Origin: JAPLFM01 sp964650885
GTDB taxonomy: Bacteria > Bacteroidota > Ignavibacteria > Kapaibacteriales > UBA2268
Reading direction: 5' to 3'
DNA length: 15,207 bases
Assembly: GCA_964650885.1 (NCBI GenBank)
Contig: CAZYXG010000051.1
Coordinates: forward strand, 1 to 15,207
The stretch's first letter is position 1; every line of letters begins with the position of its first letter. Positions 1 to 7,356 of the stretch are shown one piece after another. The notes below the pieces were generated by a model. It worked only from the letters and a program-made list of their open reading frames with translations, was not told the DNA's origin and did not search any database. The translations under genes were made by a program, and so were the position numbers.

Positions 1-50
1 GAGGTGTCAGCTTGCTGACGGAGGGTGTTTTTTAGGACTGCCCCAAAAAA
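1..50. repeat. Edge fragment of a palindromic intergenic repeat
   Basis: Positions 7-20 contain a tight inverted repeat (GTCAG, loop CTTG, CTGAC). It is flanked by GAGGT on the left and GGAGGGTG on the right, then a T6 run at 28-33 that can pair imperfectly with the A6 run at 45-50 around AGGACTGCCCC. The purine-rich flank, small hairpin and purine-rich flank arrangement resembles dispersed intergenic palindromes seen in many Bacteroidetes-like genomes; that resemblance is from memory and inferred. The left part is cut by the window edge. A terminator for an unseen plus-strand gene is an alternative, but the T run sits 8 bases from the hairpin, which fits poorly. Confidence 0.35.
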
Positions 51-138
51 CAAACTAAGCAATTATTTGAATGATTTAAATAAATTTAGATAAAACTTTT
101 CGTTAGATAAAATTTATTATTTATTCAAATTATCATTG

Positions 139-172
139 AAAAAATAAAAGGGCGTCCTGCCGATTCGGAGCC
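139..172 (-). terminator. Rho-independent terminator of kbl
   Basis: Read on the minus strand, about 18 bases after the kbl stop, there is a stem GGCTCC / GGACGCC (six pairs with one bulged base) around a 9-base loop. It is followed at once by CTTTTATTTTTT. The position and U-rich tail fit an intrinsic terminator for kbl. Confidence 0.6.
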
Positions 173-190
173 AAGTCTCCTAATATTTGC

Positions 191-1429
191 TTAGATTATT
201 CCCATTTCTTTGCCAACTTTTGTGAATGCTGCAACAGCTCGTTCGATATGTTCTGTTTCGTGGGCTGCCGAGATTTGAATTCTAATTCTATCTTTTCCAC
301 GAGGTACAACAGGGAATGAGAATGCTATAACATAGATGCCTTCTTCTAAAGCTTTATTGGCAAATTCTACAGCTAATTCCGATGAATTTTCAAATTTGCT
401 GAACATAATTGGCGCAATTGGGTGAATGCCAGGGATAATATCAAATCCAGCTTCTGTCATTTTCGTGCGGAAAAGTATAGTGTTAGCTTCTAATTTATCA
501 CGCAATTGAGTAGTTTCCGATAGTAATTCCAAACATTTTAGCGAAGCCCCAACCACTGCAGGTGGAATAGTGTTTGAAAATAAATATGGACGAGCTTTGT
601 TTCGCATCCATTCTATAATTTCTTTTTTGCCTGATATACAGCCACCAGAAGCTCCGCCAAGTGCTTTGCCATAAGTTGTAGTGATTATATCAATTTTGTC
701 CATCACATTGAAATGCTCGTGGGTTCCACGTCCAGTTTTACCCATAAAACCAGATGAATGGCATTCGTCAATCATAACAAGCGCATTGTATTTTTCGGCC
801 AAAGCTGTGATTTCGTCCAATTTAGCAATATCGCCATCCATAGAGAAAACACTATCGGTAACGATTATTCTAAATCTTTGCGATTGAGCTTCTTGCAAAC
901 ATCTTTCTAATCCCTTCGCCAATTTGCCAGTAGCTCCATCAACTTCTTCTATATCACGCATATCGCCGTGTTTGTATATCCAGCGTTTCGCTTTCGATAA
1001 ACGAATACCATCAATGATAGAAGCATGGTTTAAAGCATCGGTGATAATTGCGTCTTCTTCGCCGAAAAGTGGCTCGAATACGGCGGCATTTGCATCGAAG
1101 CAAGCAGCAAAAAGAATTGTGTCTTCTGTGCCTAAAAATTCCGAAGTTTTCTTTTCAAGTTCTTTGTGTATGTCTTGAGTACCACAGATGAATCTAACCG
1201 ACGATAGACCGTAGCCACGCTCGTCTATAGCTTTGTGGGCCGCTGCAACTAAGTCTGGATGTGAAGAAAGCCCTAAATAATTGTTTGCACAAAAGTTTAG
1301 CACTTTCTTATTGTTGACGATAATCTCCGCACCCTGTGGCGACTGAATTATACGTTCAGTTTTATAAAGTTTTTGTTCTTTAAGTGAAGCAATTTCAGTG
1401 CTTAAGTGTTCTTTTAATTTTCCGTACAT
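191..1429 (-). CDS. kbl: Glycine C-acetyltransferase (2-amino-3-ketobutyrate CoA ligase)
   Basis: PLP-dependent cytosolic enzyme that cleaves 2-amino-3-oxobutyrate with CoA to glycine and acetyl-CoA, the second step of threonine degradation. The protein aligns along its whole length with remembered Kbl sequences: NFCANNYLGL, SVRFICGTQD, DALNHASIIDG (His135), TDSVFSMDG, IDECHSSGF (His224), and the PLP lysine in YGKALGGASGG (Lys255). I chose the ATG at 1429 (412 residues) over an upstream in-frame start at 1465 because the family begins MYGKLKEHL-like; the extra 12 residues have no counterpart. About 13 extra residues relative to E. coli Kbl lie near residues 159-172. No tdh (threonine dehydrogenase) gene is next to it. 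It lies 108 bases downstream of the lipoprotein gene on the same strand, so co-transcription is possible but not shown. Related alpha-oxoamine synthases (BioF, HemA) are less likely given the SVRFICGTQ and SFPVVPRG segments. Confidence 0.93.
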   Translation of the reverse strand: MYGKLKEHLSTEIASLKEQKLYKTERIIQSPQGAEIIVNNKKVLNFCANNYLGLSSHPDLVAAAHKAIDERGYGLSSVRFICGTQDIHKELEKKTSEFLGTEDTILFAACFDANAAVFEPLFGEEDAIITDALNHASIIDGIRLSKAKRWIYKHGDMRDIEEVDGATGKLAKGLERCLQEAQSQRFRIIVTDSVFSMDGDIAKLDEITALAEKYNALVMIDECHSSGFMGKTGRGTHEHFNVMDKIDIITTTYGKALGGASGGCISGKKEIIEWMRNKARPYLFSNTIPPAVVGASLKCLELLSETTQLRDKLEANTILFRTKMTEAGFDIIPGIHPIAPIMFSKFENSSELAVEFANKALEEGIYVIAFSFPVVPRGKDRIRIQISAAHETEHIERAVAAFTKVGKEMGII

Positions 1430-1489
1430 TTTGCAAAATAATTTTAGTAAATAAACATAATGCAATTTAAGGAATTTTCTGATTAGTTA

Positions 1490-1521
1490 TTTCAAAGCTT
1501 GCATTGAAACAAGAGTTTCAA
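1490..1521 (-). other. Alternative hairpins between lipoprotein gene and kbl
   Basis: A perfect 7-base inverted repeat, TTGAAAC at 1504-1510 and GTTTCAA at 1515-1521 with loop AAGA, lies just after the lipoprotein gene. A second TTTCAA at 1490-1495 can pair with the same TTGAAA arm, so two hairpins compete for the middle strand. There is no U tract directly after either, so neither is a normal terminator. It could be an mRNA end, a processing signal or chance in A+T-rich DNA. Confidence 0.3.
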
Positions 1522-1537
1522 AATAAAAGATTTTGAT

Positions 1538-2752
1538 CTAATTCTTCACTTCAAATTTTCTAAGTTCCTGATTTGCTTCTTTCAAAGCTGCTTCGGGCGA
1601 TTTGACTCCATATAGAGCTTTTTCAACAGCATTTTCTAATATTTCTTCAATATCTAACCAGTTCTTATGAACATCTGTCATCTTTGAATTGGCTATTTGC
1701 TGAATAAAGTAGTTCATATAAGGTCTTTCTTGGAAATACTGATGATTGAAATAATCTTTATCCGCTGGCAAAACAGTTCCAATTTCATTTTTGCAATATT
1801 CCAAAGTAACAGCACCAGATGTTATATATTTCAAAAATTTAACGCTTAGTTCTTTCTTTTTTGTGGAAGCTGATATCCCAATATATTCACCACCAGTGAA
1901 CGATTTGCCAAGGTTTGAGTTGAAATTGGGTACGTTGATAATTTCAAATTCAAATGAATTGCTACTTTTTTTCAATTTATCGAGCAGCCAGCCACCAGAA
2001 AACAATAATCCAATTCTACCTTGAAGAAAAAGATTATCAAGGTTCTTTTGCGATTCTACAATACCAAATTTAGAAAGTGTAATATACATTTTCAATGCTT
2101 CTATAGCATTTGCACTATTTAGAGTAGCTTTTCCGTTTGTGAATAAGTCAGCTCCATTCGACCAAAGTAATGGCATTATTTTTTTATATAAGCGATGAGG
2201 GTCTGCACCATTGACTCCAAAGCCATAAGAATCTTTGCCATTTATGATTTGCGATACTTTCAATATGTCTTGCCAAGTTGCAATTGAATCTATTGCATTA
2301 TACTTTTTCAACAATGACTTATTCACATAAATCACTCTAGTATCAACATACCAAGGTAAAGTATAGACTTTATTTTTCCACAAACAAGGAGCTTGGCTAG
2401 CTGGAATGAATTGATTTAAGTCAACATCGTTTGTAATATCGGCTAAAACACCACCACCACTAAATTGGGCTACCCAATCTGAACCCAATTCTAAGACATC
2501 GGGAGCTATCCTTGAATTAAATGCTGAAATAATCTTAGTTTTTCCGTCCCCCCAACTTAGCTCCACAGTTTTAACTTTACAGTTATTTTCGGTTTCAAAT
2601 TTTTCTATTAGTTTTTTAAGTGCTGCCTTATATTTTGGTTCGCTTTGGAAGTGCCAAAAGGTAATCTCATTGCTATTCTCAGCAGTTTTTTTACAGCCAG
2701 ATTGACCTAAAGTTAGAACTAAAACAAGTGTCAAAAGGAAAAGTTTATTCAA
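1538..2752 (-). CDS. Substrate-binding lipoprotein of an ABC transporter (family 1-like)
   Basis: Predicted periplasmic, lipid-anchored solute-binding protein, probably for a sugar or oligosaccharide. An upstream in-frame ATG at 2887 would run through the divergent pyrG start and promoter, and its extra residues look non-coding. The first sensible start is TTG at 2752, giving 404 residues that open MNKLFLLTLVLVLTLGQSGC: a lipoprotein signal peptide with Cys20 as the lipid-attachment site. The mature part starts with ITFWHFQSEP and continues with FETENNCKVK, SAFNSRIAPDVLELG, LPWYVDTRVIYVNK, FSGGWLLDKL and FTGGEYIGIS, the usual order of blocks in family 1 extracellular solute-binding proteins (UgpB/MalE-like). 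A minus-strand TAATTTTG at 2762-2769 matches the Bacteroidetes -7 box, but would leave almost no leader. No permease or ATPase gene is adjacent, so the partner transporter must lie elsewhere. The ligand cannot be assigned. Confidence 0.8.
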   Translation of the reverse strand: MNKLFLLTLVLVLTLGQSGCKKTAENSNEITFWHFQSEPKYKAALKKLIEKFETENNCKVKTVELSWGDGKTKIISAFNSRIAPDVLELGSDWVAQFSGGGVLADITNDVDLNQFIPASQAPCLWKNKVYTLPWYVDTRVIYVNKSLLKKYNAIDSIATWQDILKVSQIINGKDSYGFGVNGADPHRLYKKIMPLLWSNGADLFTNGKATLNSANAIEALKMYITLSKFGIVESQKNLDNLFLQGRIGLLFSGGWLLDKLKKSSNSFEFEIINVPNFNSNLGKSFTGGEYIGISASTKKKELSVKFLKYITSGAVTLEYCKNEIGTVLPADKDYFNHQYFQERPYMNYFIQQIANSKMTDVHKNWLDIEEILENAVEKALYGVKSPEAALKEANQELRKFEVKN

Positions 2753-2801
2753 ATTTATGCCCAAAATTATTACCCGAACATAAGCATTTTTATCCACATA
2801 A

Positions 2802-2832
2802 TTTGAAATTGTATTAAGATTAGGTAATTTTG
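2802..2832 (+). promoter_or_regulatory. Bacteroidetes-type promoter of pyrG
   Basis: TTTG at 2802-2805, a 19-base spacer, and TAATTTTG at 2825-2832 fit the Bacteroidetes housekeeping sigma pattern (TTTG around -33, TAnnTTTG around -7). Transcription would start near 2839, only a few bases before the ATG at 2843 and about 25 bases before the in-frame ATG at 2864. The -7 box alone is common in A+T-rich DNA; the pair with correct spacing is stronger evidence. Confidence 0.45.
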
Positions 2833-2842
2833 AATCCGACAA

Positions 2843-4507
2843 ATGAACCAATCTAAAGAAGAAATGAATTCCACAGAAACTACACAAAAAGAAACAAAGT
2901 ATATTTTTATAACAGGCGGTGTGCTATCTTCTTTAGGTAAAGGTATCGCCTCTGCTTCAATAGGGCATTTGCTTCAAGAATGTGGCTATACAGCTACCAT
3001 TATGAAGCTTGACCCATATATCAATATTGATCCAGGCACAATGAACCCAATGCAACACGGGGAAGTATATGTGACTGACGATGGATCGGAAACAGATTTG
3101 GATCTGGGACACTATGAAAGATTTCTCGATGAGTCTATGTCTAAGAAAAATAACACTACTTCTGGACAAATTTATCTTGATGTAATAACAAAAGAAAGAA
3201 AAGGGCATTATCTTGGCAAAACAGTCCAAGTAATTCCTCACATAACAAATGAAATTAAAGCCAGAGTAAAAGCTCACAATGGGAAATACGATTTTGTTTT
3301 AGTCGAAATCGGTGGAACTGTAGGCGATATTGAATCTCTTCCATTTTTGGAAGCTCAAAGACAATTAAACCATGAATTGGGTAGAGGTAACTCTATAAAT
3401 ATTCATTTGACTTATGTGCCATATATAAATGCAGCAAAAGAGTTCAAAACAAAGCCAACTCAACACTCAGTTAAAATGTTAATGGAATATGGTATTCGCC
3501 CAGATATTCTTCTTTGCAGAGCAGAACATAGTTTAAGCAAAGACATACGCTCGAAAATTTCATTATTCTGCAATGTAGATGAAGATGCTGTTTTCGATGC
3601 AGTAGATGTGGACACTATCTATGAAGTTCCTGTTTACTTTGCAAAGAAAGGTATAACTGGTTCTATATTAAGACAACTAAATCTTGAGCCAAGAGAACCA
3701 GAATTAACTACTTGGAAAAAATTCGTAAGCAAAATTAAAAATCCACAATACCAAGTTAATATTGGATTGATAGGTAAATACACTAAGTATGAAGATTCAT
3801 ATAAATCTATAGTTGAAGCTTTTGTACATGCTGGCTCTGTCAATAATACTAGAGTAAAATTGACAATGGTGAACTCTGAAGAAATCAATGAAGAAAATTT
3901 GGCTGAAACTTTAAGTAATTTCGATGGTGTGCTTATAGCTCCTGGCTTTGGTAACCGTGGAATTGAAGGTAAAATACTTTCTATTAAATATATTCGTGAA
4001 AATAATATTCCCTTCTTTGGCATTTGTCTTGGAATGCAATGTTCGGTAATTGAATTCGCTAGAAATGTGTGTGGACTGAAAGAAGCAAACTCAGCTGAAT
4101 TCGAGAAAAATGATTTCAACGTGATAGATTTAATGGAAGAACAAAGAAACGTGCGTGAGAAAGGCGGCACAATGCGCTTAGGGGCATACCCTTGTAAATT
4201 AGTGAAAGGAAGTCTTGCTTATGATTGCTATGGAAGTGAAGACATTTCTGAACGCCACAGACATAGATTTGAATTTAATAATAATTTCAAAGAACTATTG
4301 ACACAAAATGGACTTATTGTGAGCGGTACTTCACCCGATGGTTCATTAGTAGAAATAGTGGAATTGAAAAATCATCCTTGGTTTTTGGGAGTGCAATTCC
4401 ACCCAGAATTAAAATCACGTGCTGTAACAGCACATCCTTTGTTTACTTCGTTTGTGAAAGCATCTTTAAAGCAAAGAAAGCTCAAAGAAGCAGCAAAATT
4501 GGCATAA
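2843..4507 (+). CDS. pyrG: CTP synthase
   Basis: Makes CTP from UTP, ATP and glutamine, the last step of de novo pyrimidine nucleotide synthesis, as a cytosolic tetramer. The 554 residues match the family's usual length of about 540. The N-terminal synthase domain has the ATP loop GGVLSSLGKG (25-34), KLDPYINIDPGTMNP (55-69), GEVYVTDDGSETDLDLGHYERF (73-94) and VEIGGTVGDIES (154-165). The C-terminal class I glutaminase domain has the nucleophile Cys395 in FFGICLGMQ and the His520/Glu522 pair in QFHPEL. The oxyanion segment reads APGFGNRG rather than the E. coli PGGFGYRG, which I recall as a Bacteroidetes variant. The start is uncertain: ATG at 2843 or at 2864 (removing 7 residues). E. coli PyrG has only a few residues before YIFVTGG, and the promoter position favours the later start. 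Four bases separate it from the GlmU-like gene, so the two are probably one operon. Confidence 0.96.
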   Translation: MNQSKEEMNSTETTQKETKYIFITGGVLSSLGKGIASASIGHLLQECGYTATIMKLDPYINIDPGTMNPMQHGEVYVTDDGSETDLDLGHYERFLDESMSKKNNTTSGQIYLDVITKERKGHYLGKTVQVIPHITNEIKARVKAHNGKYDFVLVEIGGTVGDIESLPFLEAQRQLNHELGRGNSINIHLTYVPYINAAKEFKTKPTQHSVKMLMEYGIRPDILLCRAEHSLSKDIRSKISLFCNVDEDAVFDAVDVDTIYEVPVYFAKKGITGSILRQLNLEPREPELTTWKKFVSKIKNPQYQVNIGLIGKYTKYEDSYKSIVEAFVHAGSVNNTRVKLTMVNSEEINEENLAETLSNFDGVLIAPGFGNRGIEGKILSIKYIRENNIPFFGICLGMQCSVIEFARNVCGLKEANSAEFEKNDFNVIDLMEEQRNVREKGGTMRLGAYPCKLVKGSLAYDCYGSEDISERHRHRFEFNNNFKELLTQNGLIVSGTSPDGSLVEIVELKNHPWFLGVQFHPELKSRAVTAHPLFTSFVKASLKQRKLKEAAKLA

Positions 4508-4511
4508 TAAA

Positions 4512-5699
4512 ATGAAAATTGATATAGTTGTTCTTGATGAAAATAAATGCGATATGGATAGATTCTATCCTTTCAGCATACTACACCCAATTTTTGAAAT
4601 TAGGTATGGTGCATTTAGATATTTCGAAAGAATAGCTAAACTTTTTCCTTATGCAAAAATGCAATTTAATGGTAGAGAAAAGCATATCCAATCTTTTTTA
4701 GAGCGATTTAATTTAATAAATGAAAGCGTTGACATTACTTTCCAAGGTGCCACTCTCACTTTAAATTGCAATGCTTTAATTACTACTGAAATAGTTGAAA
4801 CAATTAGTAAATTAATAGATGGAAATTATTATATTTTAGCAAATGGAATAGATATTGCTGAAATAGATTTTGATTCAAGTTTGCCATATAAAACTATTGA
4901 AGTGGAAACCCAATCCTATGATTCAATTTGGGATTTGCTATATATTAATAACGACGCAATTAATTCCGATGTTAAGTTATTTCAAAATAGTAAAATAGAT
5001 GAAACAAAATACCCAGGCGTATATTTTATAAATAAAGAAAATATTTACCTTGGTGACAATGTTTCTATCAAGCCAGGATGCGTTTTAGATGCTACTGATG
5101 GCTCAATTATAATAGGCGATGAAGTAACATTGATGCCACAAGCTACAATTATTGGAGCTTGCCACATAGCAGCCAATACTACTTTGAAAGTAGGTGCGAA
5201 AATCTACGAAAAAACTTCAATAGGGGAGTGGTGCAAAATTGGAGGAGAAATAGAAAATTCTATAATTCAATCATATTCCAATAAGCAACATGAGGGCTTC
5301 CTTGGGCATTCTTTCTTAAGCGAATGGGTGAATTTAGGGGCTGACACTAACACTTCCGATTTAAAAAATACTTACAGTAATATTGAGCTGAGAATAGACA
5401 AAAAGTTAATAGTCACTAATAAAATGTTTATTGGATTATTCTGTGGCGACCATACTAAATCTGCAATAGACTCCCAATTTACAACTGGCACAATGGCTGG
5501 TATTTGTGGAGTGCTAGTCAATACTGGCTTCTTCCCCAACTTTATCCCATCTTTTGCATGGGGTGGCAAACTCGGCTCACCAATCTATAAAATTTCCAAA
5601 GCACTCGAAACTGCTCACACTGTGGCAAAAAGAAGAAACAAAAAATTAACCCCAACAGAAATAGAACTAATTGAATTAGAATACGAAAGAAGTAAGTAG
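4512..5699 (+). CDS. GlmU-like putative nucleotidyltransferase/acetyltransferase
   Basis: Belongs to the alternative bacterial GlmU-like family, which I recall as TIGR03991 and found mainly in Bacteroidetes. It is annotated as UDP-GlcNAc pyrophosphorylase/glucosamine-1-phosphate acetyltransferase by homology, not by much biochemistry. The N-terminal part (1-170) starts MKIDIVVLDE, then YPFSILHPIFEIRYGAFRYFERI; the Gly-rich LAAGxGTRM loop of true GlmU is absent. Residues about 170-335 form left-handed beta-helix hexapeptides (IYLGDNVSIKPGCVL, IIIGDEVTLMPQATI), then the characteristic HSFLSEWVNLGADTNTSDLKN (266-286), GDHTKSAID and FIPSFAWGG. Its 395 residues are in the family range and shorter than E. 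coli GlmU (456). The gene starts 4 bases after the pyrG stop, so the proteins are probably co-expressed; pyrG consumes UTP and this enzyme is expected to use UTP too. Specificity for GlcNAc is inferred. Confidence 0.82.
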   Translation: MKIDIVVLDENKCDMDRFYPFSILHPIFEIRYGAFRYFERIAKLFPYAKMQFNGREKHIQSFLERFNLINESVDITFQGATLTLNCNALITTEIVETISKLIDGNYYILANGIDIAEIDFDSSLPYKTIEVETQSYDSIWDLLYINNDAINSDVKLFQNSKIDETKYPGVYFINKENIYLGDNVSIKPGCVLDATDGSIIIGDEVTLMPQATIIGACHIAANTTLKVGAKIYEKTSIGEWCKIGGEIENSIIQSYSNKQHEGFLGHSFLSEWVNLGADTNTSDLKNTYSNIELRIDKKLIVTNKMFIGLFCGDHTKSAIDSQFTTGTMAGICGVLVNTGFFPNFIPSFAWGGKLGSPIYKISKALETAHTVAKRRNKKLTPTEIELIELEYERSK

Positions 5700-5937
5700 A
5701 TTTTGAAAAGAAAGTTTATGAACCTAAAACAAGGATTGATTGTAGTAATAATTAAAATTCTCACATTGAACTTTACTTCATACTTATCAGAAGCATAGTC
5801 ACTTTCTCTAGCTTTAAAAAACTAACACCTGAAATTGAAAATTATTCACCTCTACCTTTTTAATATGACGAGACGGAAAAGACATTTTTCATTTTGAAAG
5901 ATTTAGGTAAAGATGGATATTTATAAGTCTCTACAAA
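5700..5937. other. Convergent gap, possible faint gene remnant
   Basis: This 238-base stretch between two convergent genes has no clear terminator for either side and no RNA gene that I recognise. In one plus frame, codons from about 5756 to 5860 read without stops, ending KKLTPEIENYSPLPF and a TAA. The same frame continues YDETEKTFFILKDLGKDGYL to a second TAA at about 5923. The wording looks protein-like, so a decayed gene fragment is conceivable. Open runs of 20-35 codons are also expected by chance, so this is not called as a gene. Confidence 0.2.
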
Positions 5938-6786
5938 TTACACCACAAATTCCCTAACAGCCATAGCTACTTGCTCGGGCTGTTCTTCTTGTGGGAAATG
6001 CCCACAATTCTTTATTTCGGTTATGTTGTTGAAATTCATTTCGCTTTTAAATTTCTCCATTATATACGGTTTGAAGAATTTATCATTCATTCCCCAAATT
6101 AATTGCTTTTTAATATTTGATGTTTTAAGCTTTGTAAGTAGAGACTTTGTGAAATCGCTTGAATTGAGTAGCTCTTTGGCATAAGTATAAGTAGCTGTGC
6201 GTTTCTCTTTACTGTTGAATATATCAGAATAGGGTTTTAATTGTTGTTTGTTGGCTAATTTTGAATCGTAATAAGCATTTTTCATCATTACGTTTATTGC
6301 AAATCCCATATTTAGATAAAGAAATTTACCCAAAGCATTATGAAAAAATTTACTTGCCGAAAAGTTCTTGTCATCGCTCAAATCCCATAGCCAAGTATTC
6401 ATTATGCTAATACTTTTGCAATTTAGTTCTGTATCTATAGCTGAATAAATTCCAATTGGGCCTCCAAAATCGTGAACTACTAAATGAAAATTATTCAATT
6501 TTAGCTTTTTAATGATTGAGTTAAGTCTGATTGCCTGCTCTTTAATTGTATAGCCAGCTTTAACTGGCTTATCGGAATGCCCAAAGCCAAGATTATCTAA
6601 TGCAATACATCTATTTGTTTTGCTTAGATCATCAATTATATACCGCCAACTATAGCTCCAGTCTGGTGTTCCGTGTATAAATATTATAGTCTCACCTTCG
6701 CCTTCATCGAGATAGTGGTATTTATTTCCTTCAAATTCAATATATTTCGATTCAAAATTGAAGCCAGTAATTAGTTTATTTACCAT
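5938..6786 (-). CDS. Alpha/beta hydrolase with Asp nucleophile (haloalkane dehalogenase/epoxide hydrolase-like)
   Basis: A 282-residue soluble alpha/beta hydrolase with no signal peptide. The oxyanion-hole region is FIHGTPDWSYSWR (36-48). The nucleophile elbow is VVHDFGGPIG, with Asp106 where most esterases have Ser. The probable acid is Asp235 in LIWGMNDKF and the base His263 in NCGHFPQEEQP, and a variable cap lies at about 130-220. An Asp nucleophile is typical of haloalkane dehalogenases and epoxide hydrolases, which form a covalent ester intermediate. The Trp following the nucleophile in most dehalogenases is Phe107 here, and the HGNP Asn is Thr40, so halide binding is doubtful. Substrate unknown. 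It overlaps the tetR gene by 11 bases, so it is translationally coupled and probably controlled by that repressor. The ATG at 6786 is the only start that keeps strand beta-1 and the overlap. Confidence 0.85.
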   Translation of the reverse strand: MVNKLITGFNFESKYIEFEGNKYHYLDEGEGETIIFIHGTPDWSYSWRYIIDDLSKTNRCIALDNLGFGHSDKPVKAGYTIKEQAIRLNSIIKKLKLNNFHLVVHDFGGPIGIYSAIDTELNCKSISIMNTWLWDLSDDKNFSASKFFHNALGKFLYLNMGFAINVMMKNAYYDSKLANKQQLKPYSDIFNSKEKRTATYTYAKELLNSSDFTKSLLTKLKTSNIKKQLIWGMNDKFFKPYIMEKFKSEMNFNNITEIKNCGHFPQEEQPEQVAMAVREFVV

Positions 6787-7348
6787 TTTGCATACCTTTA
6801 ATAATTTCTAATATTTCGTATTTTACTTGGTCAATTGGGTAATTTGGGAGTAATAGATAGTGTGCAATTGCACCATCTAACATTGCAAATAATGTAAGCA
6901 CGGAAAGTTTGCCGCTAAGATTTAGTCGAGAAAGAAGACCATCTAAATTTGTAAAAATAACCTGAGTAAGTTCTTCAGTTTCTTTGGAAACAATTGACAT
7001 CAATTGCTCTTGATTGCGAATGGAATGGAATAGTTTCCAAAAGCGAGTATTTTGTTTTATTAATCCAAAAGTCTGATTTAGATAATTTTCAAACTCTATA
7101 ATTGGAATCTCGTTTTTCTCAAATTGAAAACTTTGGATTATCTCTTGTTTGCCTTGCAAGAATATACTTCTCAATAAATCATCTTTACTTTCAAAGTAGT
7201 TATAGATTAGTCCAGGAGATATATTTGCACTCCTACCAATATCTCTCATAGAAACTGAATCAAAACCTTTGGCAGACATTAGCTCCAATGCAGTTTGCAA
7301 AATGAGAGAAACACTATTTTCTTTTGCTTTTTGTTTTAAGTTTTTCAT
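6776..7348 (-). CDS. TetR/AcrR-family transcriptional regulator
   Basis: A 190-residue DNA-binding repressor-type protein. The N-terminal domain shows the TetR helix-turn-helix order: ILQTALELMSAKGFDSVSM, then RDIGRSANIS and the recognition helix PGLIYNYFESKDDLL (roughly residues 15-60). The rest is a helical ligand-binding and dimerisation region with no recognisable specificity. The reading frame is open up to a TTG at 7372, but I prefer the ATG at 7348. The TTG lies exactly on a perfect inverted repeat that looks like the operator, and residues before KNLKQKA add nothing to the family fold. The downstream hydrolase gene overlaps its end by 11 bases. Likely role: autorepression and control of the hydrolase in response to a small molecule, which is inference from arrangement. 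Confidence 0.88.
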   Translation of the reverse strand: MKNLKQKAKENSVSLILQTALELMSAKGFDSVSMRDIGRSANISPGLIYNYFESKDDLLRSIFLQGKQEIIQSFQFEKNEIPIIEFENYLNQTFGLIKQNTRFWKLFHSIRNQEQLMSIVSKETEELTQVIFTNLDGLLSRLNLSGKLSVLTLFAMLDGAIAHYLLLPNYPIDQVKYEILEIIKGMQNGK

Positions 7349-7356
7349 AATCTTGA

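Noticed and set aside
34..158. Long-range pairing of AGGACTGCCC (34-43) with GGGCGTCCT (150-158)
   Set aside because: Nine pairs with one bulge across a 106-base A+T-rich loop; the right arm is better explained as part of the kbl terminator.
2753..2887. N-terminal extension of the lipoprotein to an ATG at 2887
   Set aside because: It overlaps the divergent pyrG start and promoter, and it would bury the lipoprotein signal peptide at residue 46.
3634..4170. A 178-codon minus-strand open frame inside pyrG
   Set aside because: It lies wholly within a well-conserved gene, has no recognisable motifs, and reflects the codon use of the opposite strand.
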